NCBI GenBank assembly: GCA_949289925.1
Contig: CASEPW010000036.1
Span: 1 to 6,182, forward strand
DNA length: 6,182 bases
Source of the DNA: an uncultured Mycoplasmataceae bacterium
GTDB lineage: Bacteria; Bacillota_I; Bacilli_A; Mycoplasmatales; Mycoplasmoidaceae
Reading direction: 5' to 3'
In this document: positions 1 through 6,182 of the stretch, in pieces
How positions within the stretch are numbered: position 1 is the first letter of the stretch
How the letters are laid out: each line of letters starts with the position of its first letter
Program-made: the position numbers and the translations under genes
Notes under the pieces: model-generated
Told to the model about the DNA's origin: nothing
Seen by the model: only the letters and a program-made list of their open reading frames with translations
Database searches by the model: none

Positions 1-708
1 AAATCAAATTTTGGTCCATTAATTGCTAAAGGTGGAAGTAACAGATTAAATGTTGCAATTACAAGAGCTAAAAAGAAAATGATTGTTGTTAAATCATTAT
101 ATGGTGATCAAATTAAAATTGGTAATTTGAATAATAAAAATGCTGTTATCTTCAAAAAATTCATTGAATATATTGATGGTATTGAACAAAATAAATCAAT
201 TGAACATATTGAAATGAATAGTGAAGAATTAGAAGCTATTTCTAAATCTGATGAAATTGAAGTTAAGAATGAAGTAAAAGAAAAGATGCTTGAAGAACAA
301 AATAAGAAACAACAAGTTTCAAAAGAAAATAAAACTTTAATATTCTCATCATTAATAGTAAAAGAAATTTATGGTGATTTAATAAAAGTTTTATCTGAAA
401 AATATAAAGTAGTTAATGACTATATTGTAGGTTCTAAAAAAATTGATTTAGTAATTATAGATAGAAAAACTGGTGTAGTAATTAAAGCAATTATTATTGA
501 ACCTTGAAAAACTAATAGATCTGTTAAGGAAATGATTGAAGATATTGATAGACAATATTTCCTAGAAGATAGAGGTTATAGTACATTTAGAATTAAAGAA
601 TATGAATGAAATATTGATAAAACTAAATTAATTTCTAAATTAAAAGACTCATTAACAAACGAAAATAACAAAAAAATTGATTATGTAATTTGACAAACTG
701 GCAAATAA
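1..708 (+). CDS. C-terminal part of a superfamily 1 (UPF1/DNA2-like) helicase with a nuclease-fold tail; 5' end outside window
   Basis: The frame is open from base 1, so this is the last 235 residues of a larger protein ending in TAA at 706-708. Window residues 4-25 read FGPLIAKGG followed by NRLNVAITRAKKK, the typical motif VI (arginine finger) of AAA_12/UPF1-like superfamily 1 helicases. A charged Glu/Lys-rich linker follows (about residues 60-110). Residues about 115-200 resemble the MTES_1575 (Vsr/PD-(D/E)XK-like) domain found at the end of this helicase type: VGSKKIDLVIID, a short beta strand, then DIDRQYFLEDRGYSTFRIKEYEW. The usual I-E-C-D-G catalytic strand is replaced by IIIEPWK, so nuclease activity is doubtful. 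Three in-frame TGA codons (505, 607, 691) are read as Trp. The protein is likely a cytoplasmic ATP-dependent nucleic-acid helicase; substrate unknown. The next gene starts 3 bp after the stop, suggesting cotranscription. Confidence 0.85.
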
Positions 709-711
709 TTA

Positions 712-2361
712 ATGAGTGGCATCAGAAAAAAAATAAATTCTTCAATTAATAATATAAAACATTATGATTCGCGTAAAGTTGGAGCAAATGTTAGATTTAT
801 TATTAAATATTTAAGAATATTATCTTTATTTCTTTTACCATTTATCCCAATTGTTATCTCTCATATATTATTATTTTGTGATAATAATATTAGTTCTGAT
901 CAAAAATCAATAGCACTTGAATCTGTTGCATATGTACAAACATTATTATTCTCTGTAATTAGTTATGGAATATTTTTTGTATGTCAAATTGTTTGTAGAT
1001 TAGAACAACAACTAGATTTAAAGCATCGAAAAAATCAATCAAAATTTGTAATTGATACAGGAATTGCTATTATATTAACTGCAGTATTTTTATCATTAAT
1101 TGTCTTTGCAGTTACATCGATAATTTTTGTTGAATTAAAAAGTAAAAGTAATGATTTGCAATTAAAACAGAGTGTTTATCATTATACTTTTATAATGATT
1201 CCATATCTATTATTTTTAATTATTGGTCATTACTTCTTTTATATTTCATTAGTATCTGGATTTAATTGAATAAAAATTTTTGCATCACTTTTTATATCTT
1301 TTATTGTTGAAATTATATTAATTTATGTTTTTTTATTTCACATTCCAAATTTAGATCCTTTATTAGCAATAAGCATTCCTAGTTTAATTATTGCATTTTT
1401 AAGATGTATAGTGTTTGTATTAGTTTACTTATTTAAAATAAGTTATTTTGATAAAAAAAATTTATTTAAATTTTGTTTTAATAAAAATATATACTTCGGT
1501 TTAATAAAAGCTACATTGTTATCATCAATTTTTATGTTTTCATTTATGTTTGCAAACATAATTCAAACTATATTTATTATATTAAGTAAAAAATTAGGGC
1601 AATATAATTTTGATTATTTATTTACTAAAAATAATATCTCATTATTATTGTTAACAAAAATTATTGTATACAATTTCTTCTATTTATTTTTTGCAAGTTC
1701 AAAATCATTAGGTTTAACTGTGGTAGAACATGAAGATGTTGACAAATTTACTTTTAAGCAAAAAATTAAGAGACATAAAAAATTGATTAATATTAGTATT
1801 TATATTAATATGGTTAACATTTTATTGTGCTTAACAATCTTATTTTGTTCAAGACAAATTGTTAATGCATTATTTTCAAGTTTTGATTGAGCTAATAACA
1901 TTATTAATAATTTGCCTTCAACTATTCACAACACTAATTATATCTTAGAATTAATTATAAAAATGACACAAAGCGGATTGTTAGTAGGTACATTCTCATA
2001 TGCATTTATGGAGCATACAATAAATTATAGATATATCTTATTTAAATTTTTTAAGAGAAATTATAAAATGTTTTTCACAATTATTCTAGGTTATATTTTT
2101 TCTTTTACAGTGTTAACATATTTATTTGTTTTTCAGACCCACGATGTATTTTATGGTTTAACAGGTTATTTGTTTCCAATGGTAATATATGGGATATTTT
2201 GTTTAATAACTACATACATTTTTAATTGTTTAAGACAATATAAACTTTATTCTAAAAACATTCCATCATTTTTAAATAATATTAATCAATTCAAATTTAT
2301 TCTTATTAAACCTTTTATAGATTATAAAATTATAAAAGCTATTGATCTTGAAATAAAATAG
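712..2361 (+). CDS. Polytopic membrane protein, probably a diverged MATE/MOP-type transporter
   Basis: With TGA as Trp (1267, 1888) this is one uninterrupted 549-residue reading frame. A basic N-terminus (residues 1-28) is followed by about 12 hydrophobic segments, roughly at 29-55, 68-96, 114-140, 156-182, 187-209, 216-242, 262-291, 309-335, 357-382, 408-434, 453-475 and 480-506, then a basic C-terminal tail. The length and 6+6 layout match MATE/MOP flippases. Each half has a MATE-like pattern: a long first helix after a basic stretch (KNLFKFCFNKNIYFGLIKA at 249-267) and a charged cytoplasmic loop before the third helix (EHEDVDKF...KIKRHKKL at 339-358). No signature motif is exact, so the family is inferred from architecture; substrate unknown. 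The ATG lies 3 bp after the helicase stop with no Shine-Dalgarno sequence, so it probably depends on translational coupling. Its 3' end overlaps acpS on the other strand by 23 bp. Confidence 0.8.
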
Positions 2362-2671
2362 TTGCAATTGCAATTACATAATAATCTTGATAACTAACAC
2401 TAATATCAACAAATATATTATCAATGATACAAAAAGGTTTATTATTTTTGTATTCAATACATATTTTATCCATTGTGTATTTATGATTGTATGCTTTAAA
2501 TATTGCTTCTTTAATAGCTCATATTTTAGCAACAAAACGCTTTTTATTTAAATCATTTAAAGTACTATATTGCTTTAATTCGTTAGGATGTAAAATTTTT
2601 GTAACTAAATTGATGTTATTAAATTCCTCACGATTTATATTTACTAAGTCTATTCCTGAACTTATTTTCAT
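2339..2671 (-). CDS. acpS: Holo-[acyl-carrier-protein] synthase (4'-phosphopantetheinyl transferase)
   Basis: The enzyme transfers 4'-phosphopantetheine from CoA to the conserved serine of acyl carrier protein in the cytoplasm, using Mg2+. The 110-residue product has the normal AcpS length. It begins MKISSGIDLVNINR, placing the metal-binding Asp at position 8 as in characterised AcpS proteins, and carries the second signature FVAKIWAIKEAIFKA (residues 47-61) with the metal-binding Glu55. The late motif usually written S-I-S-H is SVSY here (91-94), so the His is replaced by Tyr. Trp51 is encoded by TGA (2519-2521). The ATG start gives the correct N-terminus. It has no Shine-Dalgarno sequence and sits only 9-11 bases beyond the T-run of a terminator-like hairpin, so the transcript may be leaderless or produced by readthrough. 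It overlaps the upstream plus-strand gene tail to tail. Confidence 0.93.
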
Positions 2672-2682
2672 AGTGATAATAA

Positions 2683-2707
2683 AAAATCAAGGTTTTACCT
2701 TGATTTT
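2683..2707. terminator. Bidirectional rho-independent terminator
   Basis: A perfect 10-bp stem (AAAATCAAGG / CCTTGATTTT) encloses a 5-base loop (2693-2697). On the minus strand the stem runs into TTTTTT, and on the plus strand into TTTTATTTT, so it can end transcription in both directions. On the minus strand it would terminate the small membrane protein gene (stop at 2735). On the plus strand it is the first terminator-like structure after the 712-2361 gene, although acpS lies in between on the other strand. Confidence 0.8.
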
Positions 2708-2734
2708 ATTTTAAACTAAAAGAATAAATAAGAA

Positions 2735-2953
2735 TTATTTATCTTTTGTTTTAGCAGTGAAGAAGTTTGCGATTGCACCAACAGCACAAGCGATACCACT
2801 GCCTAATAAACCGATAGCAGGACCAATAATGAAGCCAGCATTCTTAATAGTTACACTACCATCTGTTGGAAGTGAAGCAAACATCACAATACCACCAATA
2901 ATTAATGCAGCAGCAGCAATTGCAAATGCGATTACAGATAAAAACTTTCTCAT
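2735..2953 (-). CDS. Small two-helix membrane protein, function unknown
   Basis: The 72-residue product starts with the basic MRKF, has a hydrophobic Ala/Ile-rich segment at about 4-26, a short polar turn (LPTDGSVTIKN, 28-38), a second Gly/Ala-rich segment at about 40-64 with small-residue spacings (G-x-x-x-G type, GPAIGLLGSG), and a basic C-terminal tail (TAKTKDK). A helical hairpin in the membrane with both ends in the cytoplasm is the simplest reading. There is no lipobox, so it is not a lipoprotein. It has a strong Shine-Dalgarno AAGGAG 4 bases before the ATG, its own candidate promoter and a clean terminator, so it looks like a well-expressed single-gene unit. Its base composition is richer in GC than the neighbouring genes because of many GCA/GCG Ala codons. 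I do not recognise a family; holin-like or small stress-type membrane peptides share this shape, without specific support here. Confidence 0.75.
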   Translation of the reverse strand: MRKFLSVIAFAIAAAALIIGGIVMFASLPTDGSVTIKNAGFIIGPAIGLLGSGIACAVGAIANFFTAKTKDK

Positions 2954-2957
2954 GGCT

Positions 2958-2963
2958 CTCCTT
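2958..2963 (-). promoter_or_regulatory. Strong ribosome binding site of the small membrane protein gene
   Basis: AAGGAG on the minus strand, 4 bases from the ATG at 2953, extended to AAAGGAGAG. It is one of only two full Shine-Dalgarno matches seen in the window and it fixes the start codon. Confidence 0.8.
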
Positions 2964-2976
2964 TCATTTTCTCAAC

Positions 2977-3000
2977 AAAATAATTATACATAATTATTTT
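2977..3000. repeat. Perfect AT-only inverted repeat at the end of the DEAD-box helicase gene
   Basis: Two 11-bp arms (AAAATAATTAT / ATAATTATTTT) are separated by 2 bp. It contains the helicase stop codon (2994-2996) and the -10 box of the next gene. As RNA it could form a weak A-U hairpin (10-bp stem, UGUA loop) ending in UUUU, so it may be a poor terminator; as DNA it could be an operator. AT-rich sequence makes such dyads by chance fairly often. Confidence 0.55.
2983..2988 (-). promoter_or_regulatory. Candidate -10 box for the small membrane protein gene
   Basis: A consensus TATAAT on the minus strand predicts a start near 2976 and a leader of about 22 nt containing the ribosome binding site. 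No TTGACA-like -35 is visible at the right distance, which is common in mollicutes. Chance matches to TATAAT are frequent in DNA this AT-rich. Confidence 0.5.
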
Positions 3001-4250
3001 TTCTTTTTATTATAAATTTTCTTTTTGTAATTAGGTTTTACTTTTAAATTCTTGTTTGTAATAATTGTTTTGTTGCTATTATTTTTTTCTTGTGATTTCT
3101 TTTTAATATTTTCTTTGAAATCTTTTTCATTTATTGGAATAATTTTATCCTTTTTTTGTACATAATAAGAAAAAGAAATATTTTTACTTTTTAACTTATC
3201 AATTTCCTTAAAATTTTGTCCATCATGGATAATATATGATTCTCCATTATATTTTCCTCTACCACATCTTCCTGAACGATGAATATATCAATCTAATGTG
3301 TTTGGAATATTTCATGAAATAACAGTACTTACGCCATCAATATCCATACCTCTTGAAGCAAGATCTGATGCAACAATAAATTGATATTTAAAATTTTTAA
3401 TATCTTTAAAATTTTTTGCTCTTTCTCTTTTTGATAAATCTCCATGTAACTTAATTACATTTTTTTTCAAAGTTAATAAATGATTATATATTTCATCTAC
3501 TTGTTTTTTTGTATTTGCAAAAATTATACATAGATAAAAATTATTGTTATTTAGTAACGTATTTAAAGTATTAAAGTTGTTGTTTGTTTGGATAATGTAG
3601 TGTTTTATTTTATCATTTAAATATATTGATTCACCTATTTGAATAATTTTAGTATCTTTAAATGTTTTCTTTAATTTTATTGCTAATTGTTCATGTAGTG
3701 TTGCACTTCAAGCACTTTTTTGTAAATTATCATTTCCATAAGTGTCAATAAATTCATCAATAAGAGGTCAAAAATCTAAATCCATTAACATATCTGCTTC
3801 ATCAATGATTAATGTATTTAAATATTTTAAATTTATAGTTTTATTATTCAATATCTCTAATAATTTTGTTGGAGTGGCAACTAAAATTTGAGGTTTTTTA
3901 TTTTTAATTTTCTTAACAATCTCACTATTTTTTTCACCACCAACAATTAAATGAGTTCTTAACTCACTTTGATATTTATTAAATTCATTTATTTTTTTAT
4001 ATGTTTGAGTTGCTAATTCTCTTGTTGGACTAATGATAACAACTTGAATATTATCATCTAGTTTAATTTTATTTAATGTAGGAATTAAGAATGCTAATGT
4101 TTTTCCTGAACCTGTATAACTTATCCCTACAACATTTTTATTTTTTAATAATAGTGGCAGTGTTTCTTTTTGAATATCTGTTAGTGATGTAAAATTATAT
4201 GATTCAAATCCATTTTTTACTCATGTAGTAAGATTGTTTAATGATTTCAT
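2994..4250 (-). CDS. DEAD-box ATP-dependent RNA helicase (CshA/CshB-like)
   Basis: The cytoplasmic enzyme of 418 residues unwinds structured RNA using ATP; in Firmicutes relatives it serves ribosome assembly and mRNA turnover. All core motifs are visible: Q motif glutamine in TDIQ (24-27), motif I SYTGSGKT (44-51), Ia PTRELA (75-80), Ib TPTKL (126-130), II DEAD (150-153), III SAT (182-184), IV CIIFANT (241-247), V SDLASRGMD (295-303) and VI HRSGRCGRG (324-332), where the common HRIGRTGR is altered. A Lys/Asn-rich disordered tail follows (about 375-418), a typical RNA-binding extension. Five Trp residues are TGA-coded, including W10 and W181. The gene follows the MATE gene with a 2-bp gap; its Shine-Dalgarno sequence lies inside the last codons of that gene, so translation is probably coupled. 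The subfamily assignment is tentative. Confidence 0.95.
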
Positions 4251-4252
4251 AA

Positions 4253-5737
4253 TTACTCCTTATTGTTTGTTAAGTTTCTAGCTCAATTACTTTTTTTATA
4301 AACTATTAATGCTAATATAAATTTTACCAATTGATTTGATTCTAATATAAAGAAAAATAATTCAGGTGATAAATTATTAACTACTCCTCCAAATGTTAAA
4401 CCCATCATCACTATTGCTCAAATAAACATAACCAAACAATCTGCAACAACTATTAGTTTAGTTCCACCACTTCTAATAGAAAAATATAAAGAAGAAAACA
4501 TTCCTTGTGAAATTAGGATTGGAAGAATTATCCATTGTAATCTTTTTGATAATTCAATTACATAAATATTTCCAGGAGACAATATATTATTTATAAATAA
4601 AGAGCATATAAATAAGAAAACTATTATTACACATATAACAACACCTGATCATCTTAATAATATATTTGCATTATTTTTTGCCTCTTCTACTTTTCCTTCC
4701 CCTAATTTAGCAGCAACTAAAATTGAACTAGCTGACCCCATTCCTGGTCAAATAATTTCAACAAAGGAAACCATTAATAGAGCATTAGTTATGGCATTGT
4801 AATAATTTTCTTCACCTCTACCAAAAGTTAAAAAACAAATACTCAATAATAAATATGCCAACCCATAAACAGCGTCATTTATAAATATTGGCAATGAATA
4901 TTTAAACACAGTTTTTATTGTTTTTTTATCAAAAAAAATTCATTTATTTATATCTTTTATATTAGAGATATCATAGTGAAAATAACTTTTTTTTCTATTA
5001 AAAATATTTAAACTATTGTCATTTTTTAAAATGATATACATCAAACAAAAAATAATTTGAATTACTCTAGAAACTAGTGTTGTTAGAGATACCATTCCTA
5101 CTGCTATAAAAGGGTTATCTTTATAAATTAATATAACTATTGGATCTAAAATTATATTAATAATTACCCCAACAAGAGCTGAAAAAAAAGATATAAGTTG
5201 TCTCTTTGTCTCCATTAGAGCATTTGATAAACAATATGCAAATGAAGTAGGTATTAATGAAAAACCAAAAATAAATAAGTAAAATCTTGCATAAGAATAT
5301 TCAGTAGTAGATTGGTCAACAGCAGTTGTTAATCCTATTAATTTCCCTGGCATTAAAATAATAATTAAAAAGATTGGTAATAGCAAAATATAACTAAATC
5401 ATATTCTTAAAAATAATGTCTCTCTACTTTTAATATAATCTTTATTACCATAGTATTGACTTATCATAATTCCTGTTCCTGAAACTCAAGCCAATAAAAA
5501 ATAAATTGAAAAATTAACAATATGATTAGTTAAACCTAGTGCAGTTTTTGCCACACTCCCATCATGAGTTAACAATGTTGCCAACATGAAATTATCAACA
5601 TATACAACAGACAGAGAAACTAGTTGTTGTAATATTGCAGGTACTGCTAATTTTAAAAATAGTTTGATAAATTCTTTGTCGCCAAAAGTTTTTCTAAAAA
5701 AATTATTTTTACTAAAATAAAAGTTTTTTTTAATCAC
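4253..5737 (-). CDS. MATE family efflux transporter
   Basis: The 494-residue inner-membrane protein of the multidrug and toxin extrusion family would export cationic compounds in exchange for Na+ or H+; the substrate cannot be read from sequence. A basic N-terminus (1-18) leads into FGDKEFIKLFLKLAVPAI (18-35), the usual MATE opening, then VDNFMLA (47-53) and the loop ISQYYGNKDYIKSRE (92-106). The second half repeats the pattern: FDKKTIKTVFKYSLPIFIND (269-288), and VAAKLGEGKVEEAKNNA (341-357) as the counterpart of the G-x-x-x-A-K loop. Hydrophobic segments fit 12 helices. All Trp but one are TGA-coded. The only usable start is GTG at 5735-5737; an overlapping ATG (5737-5739) is out of frame, and no ATG, GTG or TTG follows before the conserved region. 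No Shine-Dalgarno sequence precedes it. It is the first gene of an operon with the DEAD-box helicase. Confidence 0.93.
4256..4261 (-). promoter_or_regulatory. Ribosome binding site of the DEAD-box helicase gene, inside the MATE gene end
   Basis: AAGGAG on the minus strand is formed by the last two sense codons of the MATE gene (AAG GAG) and is followed by its TAA stop and, 5 bases from the AAGGAG, by the helicase ATG. This supports coupled translation of the two genes. Confidence 0.85.
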
Positions 5738-5743
5738 ATAGTA

Positions 5744-5752
5744 ATTATAACA
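5744..5752 (-). promoter_or_regulatory. Extended -10 promoter of the MATE-helicase operon
   Basis: The minus strand reads TGTTATAAT, a perfect extended -10 element (TG-n-TATAAT). The normal distance to the start point puts +1 at about 5737, the first base of the GTG start codon, so the mRNA would be leaderless or nearly so. No convincing -35 is seen, which extended -10 promoters do not require. Confidence 0.6.
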
Positions 5753-5754
5753 TA

Positions 5755-5760
5755 TATAAT
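5755..5760 (+). promoter_or_regulatory. Candidate -10 box for the plus-strand gene at 5778
   Basis: A consensus TATAAT on the plus strand predicts a start near 5767 and a leader of about 11 nt that still contains the GAGGTG ribosome binding site (5770-5775). It lies 5 bp from the oppositely facing -10 of the MATE operon. No clear -35 is visible. Confidence 0.5.
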
Positions 5761-5777
5761 ATAAGCAATGAGGTGTT

Positions 5778-6143
5778 ATGAATTTTCAAGATTTAGTTAA
5801 TTTTAAGAAAAAAATAAATTCAACATTAAATATTTTTGATTGAATAGATGGGTTGAATACTGTTCAAGAAACAAAAAATAGTTCTATGCTTTTTATACTT
5901 AGAGTTGGTATTTTTTTCTATTTTGTATTATTAATTTTCTTATTTCATTTTTTATATCGTTTAGTTAAAAAACAAATTTTAAGAAAAAAATATTTTAATA
6001 TGTTAAAGAAATATGTTAAAGAAAATGGTCATAACATTAATTATTGAAGAAATAAAGTTATAAAAACTATTGATGAACAAGAAAAAGATTTCTTTGAAAA
6101 AAATAAATTAGAACAACAATTAATAGATCAAGAAAATTTTTAA
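5778..6143 (+). CDS. Single-span membrane protein, function unknown
   Basis: With TGA read as Trp (W22 and W90), the frame gives 121 residues from ATG 5778 to TAA 6141-6143. The start is supported by GAGGTG (5770-5775) just upstream. The N-terminal 37 residues are polar and may be amphipathic. One strong hydrophobic helix spans about 38-60 (FILRVGIFFYFVLLIFLFHF). It is followed by a highly basic stretch (RLVKKQILRKKYFNMLKKYVK, about 61-81), which by the positive-inside rule puts the C-terminus in the cytoplasm. The tail (about 95-121) is rich in Glu, Lys and Gln and could be a short coiled coil (EQEKDFFEKNKLEQQ). I recognise no family. The gene is transcribed divergently from the MATE operon with only 40 bp between them, so shared regulation is possible. 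Confidence 0.75.
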
Positions 6144-6182
6144 TGGTAATGTATTAAGTTTTGGGGAAATTCTAAAATAAAA

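Noticed and set aside
712..2361. Three separate short genes or a pseudogene broken by stops at 1267 and 1888
   Set aside because: Both stops are TGA in the same frame, the sequence stays hydrophobic and helical across them, and the same happens in acpS, the helicases and the MATE gene; TGA encodes Trp here.
2487..2714. Plus-strand open frame of 75 codons
   Set aside because: It lies antisense to acpS, whose catalytic motifs are clear, and extends through the terminator hairpin; it has no ribosome binding site.
2757..2993. Plus-strand open frame of 78 codons
   Set aside because: It is the antisense shadow of the small membrane protein gene, which has a strong Shine-Dalgarno sequence, a promoter and a terminator on the minus strand.
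3001..3120. Low-complexity repeat or recombination site in the A/T-run region
   Set aside because: It is the Lys/Asn-rich C-terminal tail of the DEAD-box helicase, explained by AAA and AAT codons.
4253..5737. A MATE gene decayed into fragments (pieces at 5486-5737 and 4940-5386)
   Set aside because: Reading TGA as Trp gives a full-length 494-residue MATE protein with both halves intact.
5737..5739. ATG as the start of the MATE gene
   Set aside because: It is out of frame with the MATE reading frame; the in-frame codon is the GTG at 5735-5737.
6143..6182. A further gene start or small RNA after the last gene
   Set aside because: The ATGs here run into TAA within a few codons, and the remaining bases, including a GGGG, are too short to identify anything before the window ends.
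1..6182. CRISPR array, insertion sequence, tRNA, rRNA or origin
   Set aside because: No regularly spaced direct repeats, transposase motifs, cloverleaf sequences or clustered DnaA boxes were seen on either strand by eye.

Overview
The window is strongly AT-rich bacterial DNA in which UGA is read as tryptophan (genetic code 4). Six of the seven genes contain in-frame TGA codons, at places where the protein continues smoothly and where family alignments expect Trp (for example the W-x-x-K-E-A motif of AcpS). UGG is almost absent. Together with the compact layout and short intergenic gaps, this points to a mollicute of the Mycoplasma/Spiroplasma/Entomoplasma type. It argues against acholeplasmas and phytoplasmas, which keep UGA as a stop. 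I cannot name the genus. Read with the standard code, most of these genes look broken into pieces; none of them is.

Layout: (1) 1-708, plus strand, is the C-terminal end of a large UPF1/DNA2-like superfamily 1 helicase carrying a diverged MTES_1575/Vsr-like nuclease-fold tail. (2) 712-2361, plus, starts 3 bp later and encodes a 549-residue polytopic membrane protein whose 6+6 helix layout suggests a very diverged MATE/MOP-type transporter. (3) 2339-2671, minus, is holo-ACP synthase (acpS), overlapping the end of the previous gene tail to tail by 23 bp. (4) 2683-2707 is a hairpin with T-rich flanks on both sides, usable as a terminator in both directions. (5) 2735-2953, minus, is a 72-residue two-helix membrane protein with the best ribosome binding site in the window. 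(6) 2994-4250 and 4253-5737, minus, form a tight two-gene operon: a MATE efflux pump followed by a DEAD-box RNA helicase, separated by 2 bp. (7) 5778-6143, plus, diverges from the MATE gene and encodes a single-span membrane protein of unknown function.

How the parts relate: the plus-strand genes at the left and the minus-strand block converge on acpS. The plus transcript has no visible terminator before 2683-2707, so it would run antisense across all of acpS. The minus block begins at a 40-bp divergent promoter region (5738-5777) in which two TATAAT boxes lie back to back. The one driving the MATE gene predicts a transcript that starts at or next to its GTG start codon. acpS also has almost no room for a leader. 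No mobile element, CRISPR array, tRNA or rRNA was seen. I found no clear evidence of a wholly new system; the points most worth checking are the regulatory arrangements around acpS and the divergent promoter, the abundant-looking small membrane protein, the diverged MATE-like protein and the altered nuclease motif in the helicase tail.
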